A stretch of 64,000 nt of DNA, from positions 2,914,001-2,978,000 of the forward strand of contig JAGVRJ010000003.1 of NCBI GenBank assembly GCA_019059635.1, in the 5' to 3' direction. Shown here in pieces: positions 1 through 16,033 of this stretch. The DNA comes from Proales similis (taxonomy: Eukaryota; Rotifera; Eurotatoria; Ploima; Proalidae). The notes under the pieces are model-generated. The model searched no databases and had not been told where the DNA came from. It saw only the letters and a program-made list of their open reading frames with translations. The first letter of the stretch is position 1; the number at the start of each line of letters is the position of its first letter. The position numbers and the translations under genes are program-made.

Positions 1-3000
1 TTGGCGAGTGAAGCCTGATTATTTAGATTGTCGATTTCACTGAATATTTCAGTCCAATCCATATCAGATGCCTGCAACGTTCGATCTGATAATTCCATTC
101 CGTTTAAGGGCTGGTATCCGTTCTCAGGCTGTAATGGTCTTGAGTACATCGGTCCCGTCTGAACTCCATTGGCTGGAGTCATTTGAAACTGATTGAACGA
201 CATCGGTCTAGTTTGCTGATCAATTTGAGTGACATGTGTCGGCATTGAAGAATAAGCTTGCTGATTCGTCTGACTAGAGTTGATAATGACGTAGCCGGTT
301 CCGTTTGACTATTGTTGAGTTAAAATAAAAGTTTCGCAAATGTTCTGTCCATTTCATCGCACACTTACCCATTGGGCTTGCGCCTGAATCTGGCTTGGCT
401 GGTAACCGTTGCCATTAAAGGCAGCGCTCTGCTGTTTCAAGAGCAATTGAGGCAAACTAGATGTGCCAGTCGACGAGCAGGTTTGAGTTGGATCGTCGCT
501 GCGGTCTAGATTTTGACTGGCGTGTTGCTCCAGCTTTTCAATGCACTGCAGTGTTTCCCGGGCGTTCTTTTTAAGCGTGTCAAGATAATCGCTCGGCACC
601 GCGGTCGGAGAGAACTCATCCACAAGTCGGGAGGAGTTTTGAAGCGACGCCTGCAGCTGCATCTTTATCTCTTTCACAATCGGCTCCACTGTCTTGCTGC
701 CGATCTGATCTCCAAGACCGCCGTTTTCTGACCTGATCACTGCGCTTTTATTGGCCATTCCGAGATTTTCAATTATTAAACCTTGGAAAAATTTGTCCAA
801 GTTCGAGTCGCTGGCTTTTGTCTCTGGCCGAGAAGGCCTGAAGGCCTGCGGGCTCGGCTCACCAGCGCTGATGCCTGAATCGGGCGACTTGACAAACGAC
901 TTTTGATTTAACTCTTGAGCGGCCACTTTTTGCCGTAGACGCTCGATCAGCACCTGCTTGCTTCCCTGTTTGGATATCTTTCGCTTTGCGCATTCTTCTC
1001 TCAGCTCGTTTACTGACATCTTATCGAAAGCAAGTCCTACTTCGACACTTGCTTCAATTTTTTTGCCTGGCTCCTGGTCCGCCCTGAAAGGCCTGGCCTC
1101 TGCTTCAGGACCAGGTCCCCAAGTCGATATCAGCGGCGTCTGTGCGGACTGAGAGCTATCCACAATGTTGTAGCCAGTTTGCGACTGTTCTTTAAGCTGC
1201 GCCATCAGCTGCCCGTTAGCCATTACACTCAGTTGCTTTATGCTTATTGGAATAACCGATTCATTGAACCCGTTCGGGTCAATTGAACCGAGATGAAATG
1301 TAACATTTGCTGAAGAGGAGTTCGGCTCGATTTTCGCGTATGTAGCACCATTTCTTGATTCCTCGTTTGCAGCCAGAATATCTTTGATTGTGAGCGATGC
1401 GCTTGAATCGCGACGCAGACTTTTGCTTGATTCTGATTCCACAATTCGACTTGTGCTCCTGCTTGTGTCCGAGCTTTTCGTCACCGAATCGAATGAGAGA
1501 AGCATTTTCTGCTGTTCGAGTCGAATTTTGTAAGCTTCCGAGTCAAGAGCGTAGGCGGCCGGAGGCGAGCTGCTCTCATTGCTGCCTTCGTCCATGCTGG
1601 CTTTGACCAGTCTCCTCGACTGCGCAGTGATCTTGTCCCGTTTTGTGAGCACTCCCTTGGTCCTGGTGCCAGCTAGGCTGCTTTTGGTCGGCTTTTGATT
1701 GGGGCTGATGTATTCGTGGAAAATGAGAGATTTCTTTCCTTGGCTCATTGACAGTTTACTCGAAGATTTGGATATGGCCGACGAAGAGCTAGACGAGACC
1801 GAAGAGGGTTTTTTGGTGGCACGGGACCCAGTCGGCTTGGGTCGAACATTTTCCGACTCAAAATTGCACGACGACGACGACGGCGACGAAGATGAAGCAA
1901 GACTCGGAATGGGTGTCGAAGCCGGCGAGGCTGCCGACGACGAGCACAGCTCATTCATCACAAAGAATGGGCTGGCTTCGTCGGGACCTTTGCTTGACGG
2001 CTCGCCGTTCGAGCTTCGACTCTCGTTGCTGTTCTCGTCGAGTGAGAGCACTTTGGTTCGCGGATAGCTCAAGCGACCTTCCTTTATTGCGTCATTTATG
2101 GACGAATCGTCCGGAACTAGAATTCCAGACTCGATAAGCTCCAATGGGCCAGGCCGTTTTGCGATCAGCTCGTTCAGATCGTCTGCCAGTCGGGCACGCT
2201 TGAACTCTTTGCATTTGGATTGGAGAGAGGGCGCTGTGTTGTAGTCGAGCAGGATGTTCTTTTGCACAAGCATTTCTCGATTCGGCCGTTTGCCGAGCTT
2301 CTTCTCCAGCATATTCTGAACCTGCGCCTTTTCCAGATGCTTCATCTCGTCGTAGTGCAGCTGGGGCCAGTTGGATGGCGGCAGAATGCCCCTCTGCACC
2401 AGATCTTCTTTGGGCCGTCGCGTCTGCAGCTTTCTGCTCAGCGCTTTAAAAAATTCGATTAAACCAATCAGATGCTGTTTCACGCCTCTTGAATGAGTCG
2501 AAACTTACACAATCGCTTCTGCTGCATATCCATGTCGTCCTCTGGCTGAAGCTGAGCATTGAATAGACCGAATGCGTGATCCGGCTGCGGCGGCGAAAAG
2601 CAGTCAAAGTCCAATTCGTGCGCGTTGGATTCGACGAAAATGGGATAGGAACTGTTAATCTGCTGTGATTGCTGCTGCTGCTGATTTTGAGACTCGCCCA
2701 AGTAGTAGTTGAAGCTATCGATGGCCTCGTGTGAGATTGGCTCGAGAGGTGGCGGCGGTGTGTTCATTTTGTATCTGTTTTGAAGATTCTCGCTTAGTTC
2801 TGCCAGTCCGACTTGATTATCTTTGTTGGCCAACTCTTGCTGGAATGACCTTAGACAGTCGGCGCAGTGAAATGAGCGTAGCAGATTTAATTCTTTTGAA
2901 TTGACGCTTGTGTCGCCTTCTTCGAACAATCTCTTCCAACTCGATGACAGTGAGGTGATGGAATCTGTTTAAATTTGGTGGTCAATTAGAACAATTAGAA

Positions 3001-3459
3001 GAATAAAAAAGAAAAAGTCAGAGATGAGAATTGGGAGAATTTAATCGGCAATCGGCGATGCTCACCAAATAGGGTTTGAGAATGAGCAGCGTGCTCGCTA
3101 GGCAAATTACTGGGGCTTTTCGATTCACTTTTGGGCTTTTTGGCGGGCGCTCGCTTTTTACTGGGTGTCCTCTTGCGCTTCGGAGTGGATTTGGGATCTT
3201 TGGACTCGGGAGGAACCACCGTGCTCTGGGCAGCCGGCTTCAAGTTATTTGGCCTGATCGGTCTCTCCTTCTTGCCTTTGACCGACGCAGCAGCAGCGGC
3301 AGAGTTTGTTTGAGCAGAGCCAGCTGCTAGTAAAGAAATTGCCGGTATGAGCACGCTAGCAGCGCCGTTCTGACCGGGAACAAGTATGAACGGTGCGTTG
3401 GGCTCACTGCTGGACGTGGCGCTGCCCGACGCGAGTACGAACGCAGATCTCTGCAGCAT
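1..3459 (-). CDS. Mrtf: Myocardin-related transcription factor (MRTF/Mal-D type), C-terminus cut by window edge
   Basis: Actin-regulated coactivator of SRF that shuttles between cytoplasm and nucleus. Four exons with matching phases: 3066-3459, 2509-2964, 369-2443 and 1-308 (open at the edge), giving at least 1077 residues. Three consecutive RPEL actin-binding motifs lie near the start of the long exon, with cores RRPKEDLVQRGIL, KRPNREMLVQKNIL and KRPGPLELIESGIL, followed by the family block RARLADDLNE. A stretch around HEYISPNQK matches the conserved basic/SRF-binding neighbourhood, and a SAP domain (FDKMSVNELREECAKRKIS) follows. The last exon carries an acidic hydrophobic MDWTEIF motif like the family activation tail. 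The two 5' exons encode a Ser/Ala/Lys-rich leader that I do not recognise in other MRTFs, so the start is tentative. The middle is Ser- and Gln-rich and probably disordered. Family identity is firm; the N-terminus and the missing C-terminus are not. Confidence 0.9.
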
Positions 3460-3934
3460 TGCCGCTCGTTAGCTCACGGTCAATTCGCCCGTCCTGCCTG
3501 TGCTCTATGCGGATAGAATTAGAAGGCAAATGAGTAGGATCGCTGTTTAGAGTATTGCTCGTGCTCACGCATACACACTAAACGGCAGCGGCTGCATGTG
3601 ATGATAATGGTCCACAATAAATTGGCTCCATAGTAGCATCGAATAATGAGGCACTCACTCACCTCAACAATAATCAGACTCAAGCGATCTACGAGCCATC
3701 TTGATGATAATAGCATTCGATGCTGCAACGCCAGCTGCGGTTCGTGCCCTATTAGCTCGTGAGCCAAAATATGTGGGAGCTGCAAGTTATGTTGCTGATG
3801 CTCGCAGCCAATATATTCGCTCGCATCAATCAGCGCGGCGGCGGTTATTAATTGCTTGGCCTCAATACCGCAGCTCTTTTCGAAATAGGCGAATATCTGC
3901 CTTTATCCCTCTCTTCTTGTTCTTGCTACTCGCT

Positions 3935-3972
<38 letters not shown>

Positions 3973-5065
3973 ATTGCATACCGGATTATGTCTGCCATTT
4001 CGGTACGGCCAGCGCCGCCGCCCTCGTTGCACCACCGACGCGCTGATGCTTGCAGCTAACATGGCTTTAATTAGACCTGCAGCTACCTTCACTCTTTAGC
4101 CGATGTGGTCCAAATCTGTCTTTGGCTTTACGTGTCTTGAAACAAGCCCGTTGCCTCATTCAATCGCATTCATGCCTCATACCTCACTGTTGAGTATTTG
4201 AACCGATTAAAGAGTGCTGGCTGCCTATTGTCTCTCTTTCTCTTGGCTCAATTTGTTTCATATGAAGGCGCTCTATTAGCCTTGCATTAGGTTTTGTATC
4301 GGGTCTAAATTGCTCTACGCAATCAAATCGATCCTAATGAGTGCCATTAAGTGTGCCTTCCAAAGTGGCACACATGCGCACGTTTGGTTGCGAGGCCGCC
4401 AAGTTTACACTGAGTAAACCCCCCCCGAAAAACAACGAGCATCCAAGGCAAATAGTAACTGATGAAGCAGCAAATGCCTAGAATAGCATCTCGTGTGCTT
4501 CAAACTTTTGTTGAAGCAGAAAGCTTGATCGCAGCCAGATTAGCTGGCAGTGGCGGCACATCATAAATCGCCCAGGCGAAGAGAATGCGCAGATGAGCGT
4601 AAAATTGCCGATGAAATAGAGCGGCCATCTGTAGGAAACATTTATCGGCCGTCGAACTCCAAATACAGGCCTACAGCAATGCTCCCAGACAGACAGCAGG
4701 GCTAACAAGGAGGCAGTCAGGCAGAGAGAAAGAGTCAATATCTCAAGCAGGAGTCGAGCGTAAGGGATGGAATTTGAAAACCCAATTTGGTCGGATCGCC
4801 GATTAAAGCAAGAGCAAATGTGAAGAAAGACTACTAACCTGATTATTGACAGAGCTCACCTAGCTGCTTGGGCTGCTTGATTCAGCTTTGTCGTTGAATC
4901 TAAATGAATCGGAAAGAGAAGGCGAGAATAGATTAGACGAGTTGAAACCGATGTAAACGGCCTGTGCCGAGTACAAGCCAAGAAACAAACGAGCAGAGCC
5001 CTCTCATGAGCCGCTCGCTGCAGCAAACTTAGATTCGTGATCGAGCGCGCTTTATTATCTCCTAT
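3460..5065. other. Intergenic, MRTF upstream region
   Basis: About 1.6 kb between the MRTF 5' exon and the 3' end of the ALR gene. I see no credible coding frame. It holds a (TC)15 microsatellite and a run of seven C at about 4419. Regulatory sequence for MRTF is likely here, but no element can be named. Confidence 0.5.
3937..3966. repeat. (TC)15 microsatellite
   Basis: Perfect TC dinucleotide run of 30 nt, upstream of MRTF. Confidence 0.95.
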
Positions 5066-5676
5066 TCAAAGGCTCACGTCCGCGCACTTTGGATTCTTTG
5101 ACATGCCGAGACGCCAACGCTCCAGAACTTTGCTGCAATCGAACTCGTCCTTGCCGAGCTTCCTGTTCACGTGATTGTGCTGCTCGCAAAACCATTTGGA
5201 CAGCTCAAGGTTATTTTCCAGCCTTGGCGGGCTCTTTTTAATCCTGAGCAAAGGCCGGTTGGGTTTAGGGATAGACTGAGCGACTTAGCGGCTTACTCTT
5301 CCTGAAAGTCTTGAGCGCACTCTCTGCAGGGAAAAAATTCGGCGAAAGAATGGATGAATCCACGCATGCTCTCCTTTTGCCGCTCGCTCGGTGCTGTCGG
5401 ATAGTACGCAGCCATGCTGTGAAGGTAGGACCAAGCAGCGCGACCAAGCTCGTCCCTGAACAGCGGACACTCGTTTGACTCGGCTTGCGCGATCATGAAC
5501 TGCTGCTCGGTTTTGCCTGGCTCGGTCGAGCCTTTGGCGCCCGCCGCTTGATTGCTGCTCAGCCATTGTCGAAAGTCAGTGCACACACCGCAGTCCTTTT
5601 GTCCGGCGCCGTTCGCACTTCCAGCTCCGTGCAGCGGGCCGCTGGCCGATTTAAAAGCATTGGTAAACTCGTTCAT
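5066..5676 (-). CDS. GFER: FAD-linked sulfhydryl oxidase Erv1/ALR
   Basis: Oxidises cysteines in the mitochondrial intermembrane space (Mia40 partner) using FAD and passing electrons to cytochrome c or oxygen. Two exons: 5297-5676 and 5066-5243, intron 53 nt, phase 2. The protein is about 185 residues. An N-terminal shuttle CxxC (CGVC) precedes the Erv1 core: ECPLFRDELGRAAWSYLHS, then the redox-active CREC in FPCRECAQDF, then the FAD-binding block WFCEQHNHVNRKLGK, followed by FDCSKVLERW with the structural cysteine. Length and cysteine layout match the long mitochondrial ALR form. ATG at 5676 is the first in frame and leaves the shuttle CxxC intact. Divergent from the two-pore channel gene across about 500 bp. 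Confidence 0.95.
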
Positions 5677-6179
5677 GGTCTTGCATGCAATTCAACGGCA
5701 TCAACACACACAGCGCTTAAATGGCGTTGTTCTACTGTTCGCTTTGAATCACTGTTCGACTAGTCGTGGCGCTCGAATAATGCGCACGAATTATGCGAAT
5801 GTTTTGGCGTGAGTTAATAGAGCAGCCTTGAAGTACGCACACAGCTCGTCTACTTGCTTGTTTGTTGCTGGCCGGTCAGCTTGCTTATTCGCCTCTCTGC
5901 TTGTCTATCTAGTCTGCCGCTCGGCGACTTGTTTGCGAACAGAGCCCGTTGCGCCGACCGCAAATGCCAGCCCAACTAGTTTATTTTCGAACTCTCTTCG
6001 GACTTGTTATTTGTCTTATCATCTAAAGTCATGTGAGCGCTTTTGGCCACAGCCTGCTCGTGTTGACACTCTGATGCTCCTCTCCTCAACTGATCAAAAG
6101 AAGAATAATCATAAGTAGAGAGAAAAGCCGAATAAATAAGCAAGAAGGTCCGACTAGTGCTGTTCGTCTGTCGAGAGCC
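5677..6179. promoter_or_regulatory. Shared divergent promoter region, ALR / two-pore channel
   Basis: Head-to-head interval of 503 bp between two start codons with no supported coding frame. It must hold both promoters. No clear TATA box is visible, so this is inferred from gene orientation only. Confidence 0.5.
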
Positions 6180-9747
<3,568 letters not shown>

Positions 9748-10139
9748 CGCTCAAGCACCACATCTCAGCATTATTCTCACTTATTCGCTCTTCAAAAGTC
9801 TCTTTTCCAATTGAATGATTTTTGCTTTGGCTTCCTAAACAATTTGCACAATTGGAAAACTAACTGAACGATTACATGCTCCACCACTTAACTTTTTATC
9901 CATTTTTTAAGCTGAATGAATTCTTCGTAAAAATAGAACAGAACCTGTGAAACTGGCAATTCAATTGGTTAGTTGGGAGCAGTGCGTTGATGCAGAGAAG
10001 GTTTATTCGCTTTTAATGAAAGACTAAAAACAGAGCACACGGAAAAGCAAAAGAAAACGAGAAGAGCTGAAGAGACATACAAAATTGACGCAACAAGAAA
10101 GAATGGAAGGCACAAAGCTTGAATGGTTGGTTGGTGCTC
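9748..10139. other. Intergenic, convergent 3' ends
   Basis: About 390 bp between the stops of the two-pore channel and the Ig/five-TM gene. AT-rich, no coding signal. Confidence 0.5.
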
Positions 10140-12386
10140 TTAGTCGCCTTTGTTCTCTGCTTTCACCTTTTTCTTTTTCTTCTTTTTCTCTTCGCCGCCC
10201 TCTTCGTTCTCTTCCTTTTCTTTCGCTTTCTTCTTCGCCTGTTTTATCGGTTCGTCTGTTTGCTCTGCCAAGTCGTTTTCTTTTGCTTTTTTCTTCTTCT
10301 TTTTTATTGTTTGCTCGCCATTAATCGGGCTGGCATCGTCTCGTTCTTCAACAGGTGGGCTTCCAGCCACGTTCTCTTTCACTTTCTTCTTGATTACTTT
10401 TTTCTTTGCCGATTTGACATCGCTATCATCGTTAGGGGGCTCTTCACTGTTGACCGACGTCTTGTTTTTAAACTCTTCTTCGGTAGCCGTGGTTTTTCTC
10501 GGACTCACATCGGACGTCTGCCCAGGCAGAACAGGCTCGTTTTCTGACCTTTCGATATCTGTCAGTCGATGAGCCGCGTTCAGATACCTGGCTCCCATTA
10601 GCTCTGAATGCACGACGGGCGACGATTGCACTTTGGTTTGACTAACTGGCTCCAGATTGTCCATTTGGCCAAGAACGCTGTTGTTCGGGCTTGCCTGATT
10701 CAATGATTTAAGACTGCTCTCTTCCAATTTCTGATAGTCTGGACTTTTCTTTTTCTTTTTCAACTCCGTCTGGGTGTCCAACAGCTCAGCTTTGCTGTTT
10801 TCGTTCAGCTTTTTCGAGCCTCTCCTCTTTTCGATCGCGTTACTTGGCTTGTTTACGATAGAGTTTTCCGATGGACTGTTGGCTTCCAGAGACATGAACC
10901 TTTCACGAGTTTTTCTTTTCATCAAAATGGAGACAGAAGCACCCTGGCAAGACTTTACTCACTTTTCGTTGCTTACTACTCCGATCGTGGTCATTTTATC
11001 TGAAGAAATTTCCATATTTCAATGAGCCGCAACCACACAAGTGTTGAGCTTAATTACTGGCAGTACTTACCTTTGAATATCCAGAACATGAATATGACAA
11101 ATATCAAGCAGAGTGCTAGCATGAGTCCGGCACAAATATCCACCACAATGGCTGTGAAGTGTTTTGAAAATTAAAATCGCTCTGAGCAGCAATCGAAAGA
11201 ACGAGAATTACAATAGTTCAGGCTGGAGGGCGGGAGACTCGAGCCGCCTGTGCAGTAGACAACCGAGCAGATAATGACCAGAATGAGGACGAGATGAGCA
11301 AACGCGATGAAGCTTATGACCAACAGGCTCACAAGTTTGATTATCTTGTCTTGAGCACGAATCGGCTGTTTGTTGATTACTAGCATCCAATCATGGACGT
11401 ATAAAGTTCGCTTACCAGTCACAAATGACCTGATAATGAAAAACAAGATGCCTGCCCACAAAATGAACAGTGCTACTGTTGAGCACGGCACAATCACAAT
11501 AGGTGACCAGTATTCCTTTTCGGGTCCGTCGGAGACGTCTTTTAAGAGTTAAGGGTTTAAGACGTTTTAGAGCGGCGGCCGAAAACTGAGTTTACATTGT
11601 GGACTGATCCAAAACACGACCATGACAATCACGAACGCCAGTGCCGATATGATGCAGCCAAACGTGATGAGAATGTCGAGAGCTGATTTGGCTGATTCAG
11701 TTCAAATGAGAATGGAATTTAGCTGTAGATCTGACAGTTAACAGAGGCTGATTCACTTACGTTCGAGTAGTTTCATGAAACCGAACAGCAGAATGGACAG
11801 AACAAGCAGACACAGCAAAATGAGCGTATACATCACCGAGTTATAGCTGCCGTTGTAGCACAGATCAAACGGATTAGTGGGAGGCTCGGTGACTGGCACT
11901 GGTTTAGTTCTCAAGTTAATCAGTTCAGTTGAGCTCGTTCAGTTAAGCGGGGGTACCAACCGTAGAGAGTCAAATTCACGCGGTCTTGAGAAGCACTCGA
12001 GCATTCGAATGTGGCGAAATCGACCTGTTCGACGCCGTTAATCCGCAATGTTGACAGCGCATTGGTCGTATTCAGTTGCTGCTGTTGAAGTTCATAGTTA
12101 GCCGGCAGATTGCCCGCAAGTAAATTTCGTATGTTTGTTCCATTATAGAAGGTTCTACGCCAGATCACATTGGCCAATTCCTCGTTGATTATGTCACAGT
12201 AGATGTTCACTGTGTCTCCGAGTGAGGCCGGCGATAATGGTCGTATTTGCACTGCCGCGTCTTTGAGAAAATCCGGCTAGAATGGAGAGCGGTAGAGCCA
12301 GAGATAGGATCGCTTCACTCACCGGTCAAGTGGAAGATGACGCCCAGGGCAGTGAGTAAACTCCAGATGATTGTCCGCTGTTCCAT
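10140..12386 (-). CDS. Novel Ig-like receptor with five membrane segments and lysine-rich tail
   Basis: Unrecognised protein of 605 residues assembled from eight phase-consistent exons: 12323-12386, 11961-12260, 11761-11898, 11596-11691, 11212-11538, 11071-11151, 10963-10999, 10140-10914. Order of parts: a signal peptide (MEQRTIIWSLLTALGVIFHL), one V/I-type Ig domain at about residues 26-121 with VNIYCD, NVIWRR and VDFATFECSS supplying the Cys-Trp-Cys core, then hydrophobic segments near 143-166, 172-195, 211-235, 264-291 and 309-333, then a roughly 260-residue tail rich in Lys, Glu and Ser with several runs of five to seven lysines. A cleaved signal plus five TMs puts the tail in the cytoplasm, consistent with its charge. 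I know no family with this architecture. A downstream secreted-like split is unlikely because every junction keeps frame. The first two exons and the TM exons are firm; function is unknown. Confidence 0.75.
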
Positions 12387-14935
12387 TTGCAGCGACACAG
12401 TTGTTCGCTTGTTGAATTGTTGCGGTTTATTAGAAAAAAATGCGTGGCAACTGAATCGAGTGATTTTGACCGAAATGTTTCTAGGCCGCTTGAATAGAAT
12501 ATTTAACCCGATTTTGTTTTGATTCAGCAAACATTCGCACACTCACGCACTCGTTTGCATACACAAACAGCGCACAGACACAAACAGAATTTGCAGCTAC
12601 AGAATCGGTCGGCTCTATCGGCTACAGAATCGGCGAATGCAAAATTCGATGGGCGACACGATCGAGTCGGTACAGCATCAATAACGTCAACAACAAATGC
12701 TCGGCGCCATTTTCAACCAAATAATAAACACATAAGCAAATAGCGGGCTACTTAAACAAAAGAAGATTTTGAATTGAAAATTTTCAGAATTCAAATCGCT
12801 TCGATGGACGAGTTGAAAATGTCTCGACGCATAACCAGTCAATTTCGACGCGTGTCCTCATGGTTCTATTGCCTATATTGACTAAAAGTAGCCATTGAAG
12901 CCGAGTTGAATGGCATCTGATGAGTGAAAAGTGATCTCGGGGAATTTTTAGTCAATTAAAAACTTTGAGTGCAGGAAGCCCTCCAAAATGGAACGCATTT
13001 CTCTCGCGATCGCCTGAGACCGTTGTTTACTGGTAGGTGTGTTGACACCTGCACGCATCGCTCTTTGTGTGTGTGTGTGTGCAAAAGAGATGGCGATGAC
13101 GACGAATCGAAACTGAATAAGCTAAATAAGAGTAGGCAAACGGACAAACACTTGGTAAGGCTTTTCTCTCATGAGCTGGCCCAAGAGTTGTATGGCACCG
13201 CGAGCAAGCAGCACCAGCTTATCGCCTTTTGACCCGTAAACTCTTTTGAATTGATTGACGATCTCGAGTAGAAGTCTATTTGCTTGCTGAGATTATGCAA
13301 TCACCTAAGCTGCTACTCAATAGTGCACTGGCCTCCGCTTCACTGCCTCGCTCAGCCATCGTCTAGTCCAGCCGCTCTGAACGCATTCAATCGGTGCTCT
13401 TCCGAAATCTCTTGTTTGCATTTGAATAGGGCCAAGTGGCTCTGAGGATTCAAGAGAGAGGGAGAGAGAGAGCGAGGTGCGCGATTGAAATAGCAGAACT
13501 TGATACCGATTGGACTGCAATTAATACTTGGCTCTTTGGCGTCCAACGTCGCTCACTCTCCCTTTCTCAATCACTTGGCTTTCGGCCACTTGGTCCAAGT
13601 AAAATGCGCCGCCCTGAATTTAAACTCGATTTGTTTATGTTGACTGTTTCTGTAGGTAACTGAGATGAGTACTTGAAGAAAAAGACTTTTTCTTTTACTC
13701 ACTTAAAGTCAATATAGACTCTTAATGAAAATTGAAATTGAGAAAAAGGCAAGAAATGAGCGCAGCGATAGAAAACGACAACCGTGCAGAGCAGAATGGC
13801 TAGAGTAGAAGACGGAGTAGTCGAGAGAACTCACTTTCTAAACCCCATCGGTGGTATGGGTCCCTTGCTGTCGGGCGGTGGTGAATTAACAACGAAGCAC
13901 ATTAATCAATCGAACCGCTTAAACTCGAACATTACGCACGCTCGGCTCAACTCTGAGGTGCCAAGAGTTGCACAACATTTTAATTACATATTTTTTGTTT
14001 AAGTTCAACTTGAAAACTGATTTGCATTCATCTCGTCTGACATTCAGTGCGTAGCTAGTTTTTTTTTTATTTAATTCGACTTGAGCAGAATAAGAACAAG
14101 AGCGACCGGTGGTTCATTTCAGAAATCAGGCAAATCACAGAAAGAGCCGTCGCTAGGCCGAAATCTGAATCCAGTCATATTTTAAGCACGTCGACGTCTG
14201 GCCTCTCATTCATGTGAGAAACCTTCTTTAAACAAACACTAGCCGATCAAATTCCGAGCAGTATGCGTCAGTTTAAACTCATTTCGCTTTGTCTTGGCGA
14301 ATGAAAATTTCATTTATTTCTTTTCCAATTTAGGTTTTCTTGCGAAATCGGGCGACCAAAATAATTCTCCTCAAACGCTCACTGGTTTGCTGGGCGCAAG
14401 AGGACTTGTGTTTGTTTTTGTCAAAGAGAATCGCTTTGAATCATCATTTGACTTGACTTGTTGTCGCGGGTAATAACTCGATTAAACGCATCAGGAAGCG
14501 ATCGATTCTCGCCGCGTTCTATCGCACACTCACTTGGTGCGTACGTAAACAAACACTGTGTCGACACAGAGCGGATTCAGGCGATCAAACAGATAATTAA
14601 TCGAGCAAATAGTACAATCTGCTCATTTCCTCTGTGCTCTCGATTCGAGCGCTCTCTCTCTCTACTTTACAATTCGTCTACAAGACTGTCACGGAAATGG
14701 ACGCTTGTATTTGCTGGCGAAATAAAGAATTGACGCGAGGACTAGCATCTAAATCGGAACAGAAAAAAACAGCCTCAGCTGAATTGAGTCAGCAACCTCC
14801 AAATTGAACCGGGCCCTCGATTGACTTGGCAGTTCTGGCACCATTTGTCATTCGTTCGATGCTCTGTTTGATCCTGTCGCGAATCGAGCTGGATCTGTTC
14901 GGCTTCGCTCTTAGAATTTCACTCATTCTCGAATA
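12387..14935. other. Long divergent intergenic region
   Basis: About 2.5 kb between the start codons of the Ig/five-TM gene and the nuclear receptor. It holds a short (GT)n run near 13066-13080, GA-rich stretches near 13450-13475 and a T-run at about 14060. Open frames here are short and lack recognisable protein features. Its size suggests regulatory DNA for a developmentally controlled nuclear receptor, which is inference. Confidence 0.5.
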
Positions 14936-16033
14936 ATGTCAAACAACTCGTCGCATTCTATTAACCGAATTCTGAACAACGCCCCGTTCGGCGCAGAGTC
15001 CCCGGGTCAAACAGCTGCCGCCTGGTCTTCTTGGTTTCCCCAGCTCGTTCCCCAGCCTTCTGCGTCATGGACACAGATGCCCTGGGTTAATCCCAGACCC
15101 CGATCGACTCTGACCAACTCAATTCTTCAGTGTGTGGTCTGCAATGACAAGTCAAGCGGCAAGCACTACGGTCAGTTCACTTGCGAGGGCTGCAAGTCGT
15201 TTTTCAAGCGAAGCGTACGTCGAAAGCTCAGCTATAAATGCAAGAGAGAGGGCAACTGTTCGGTTGATTTGTTCACACGAAACCAATGTCAGCACTGCCG
15301 CCTTGCCAAATGCATTCAAATGGGAATGAACAAAGCGGCAGTCCAGACTGGCCGCACAGCGACAGAGATTGGCGATGGCCGACGACAAGGCGAATACGCA
15401 GAGTACTCTGACACAGAAGATGTTGCTGAAGAATCAGATGCTGGCACAGAGTTCAATCAGCCCAAATCGATCACTCAACCTTCGAACAGCTTTATTGCTT
15501 ACCTATTCAGTTGGAGTGAGCAGATACCAATCCTGAGCCAGTTAATGTCTGGCGATCTAGCGACCTTAATTGACGACTCGTGGCTCGAAGTGTTTCTTGT
15601 TCATTTGGCCGAGATTGGCGCTAATGTGATCAGACATGAGCTCGAGGCGACGGTCAAAAGTGGAACAGAGCCGATTTGTGTCGGTCAACTTCACACTTAT
15701 TTGGCTTCGATTCGCTCGTTTATCTTTAGACCAGAGGAGTACAATTTGATAAAATTAATTTTACTCCTAAATCCGGGTAGGTCAAGAGAACGATGATTAG
15801 AGGCAAGCTCTCAGAACGTGATTTGTTTTCTAGAGAATTTGACCATAAGCCAAAGAGCGCGAGTTGGCCACTATCAAAGCGTATGCTTGCTCTACTGGGA
15901 TTTTCTTAGAAAGGACGAGACAAGCCAATTTAGATTGAGTCAGTTGCTTCGCTTAGTGCTAAGCGCCAGCAAGCTATTACGATCAACGGCCGAATTTCAA
16001 CGTTCGCTTTTAGACTCGTTCGACCGAGATTAA
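14936..16033 (+). CDS. Nuclear receptor, NR2 (COUP-TF/NR2F-like) with shortened ligand-binding domain
   Basis: Sequence-specific transcription factor. Two exons, 14936-15776 and 15834-16033, give 346 residues. The DNA-binding domain (about residues 66-131) has both C4 fingers: C66, C69, C83, C86 and C102, C108, C118, C121. The P-box [14 protein letters not shown] is the COUP-TF/NR2F form, and [11 protein letters not shown] agrees; the region after the second finger ([12 protein letters not shown]) also resembles NR2E3. The LBD is recognisable through a signature-like stretch ([14 protein letters not shown]) and continues in exon 2 ([14 protein letters not shown]) as helices 8-11, but the protein stops at SLLDSFDRD with no AF-2 activation helix. 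It is about 70 residues shorter than COUP-TFs. An AATAAA lies at 16128. Exact subfamily is uncertain. Confidence 0.9.

Noticed and set aside
4478-4738. 86-residue - frame with hydrophobic N-terminus
   Set aside because: Cysteine/Arg-rich, no family, lies in the MRTF upstream region with no supporting splice or poly(A) signals.
10119-10572. Two + strand frames of about 140 residues rich in Phe, Leu and Ser, membrane-like
   Set aside because: They are the reverse complement of the lysine-run tail of the Ig/five-TM gene; AAG/AAA codons read backwards give CTT/TTT.
12969-13232. 87-residue + frame
   Set aside because: Driven by a GT microsatellite and lacking any protein feature.
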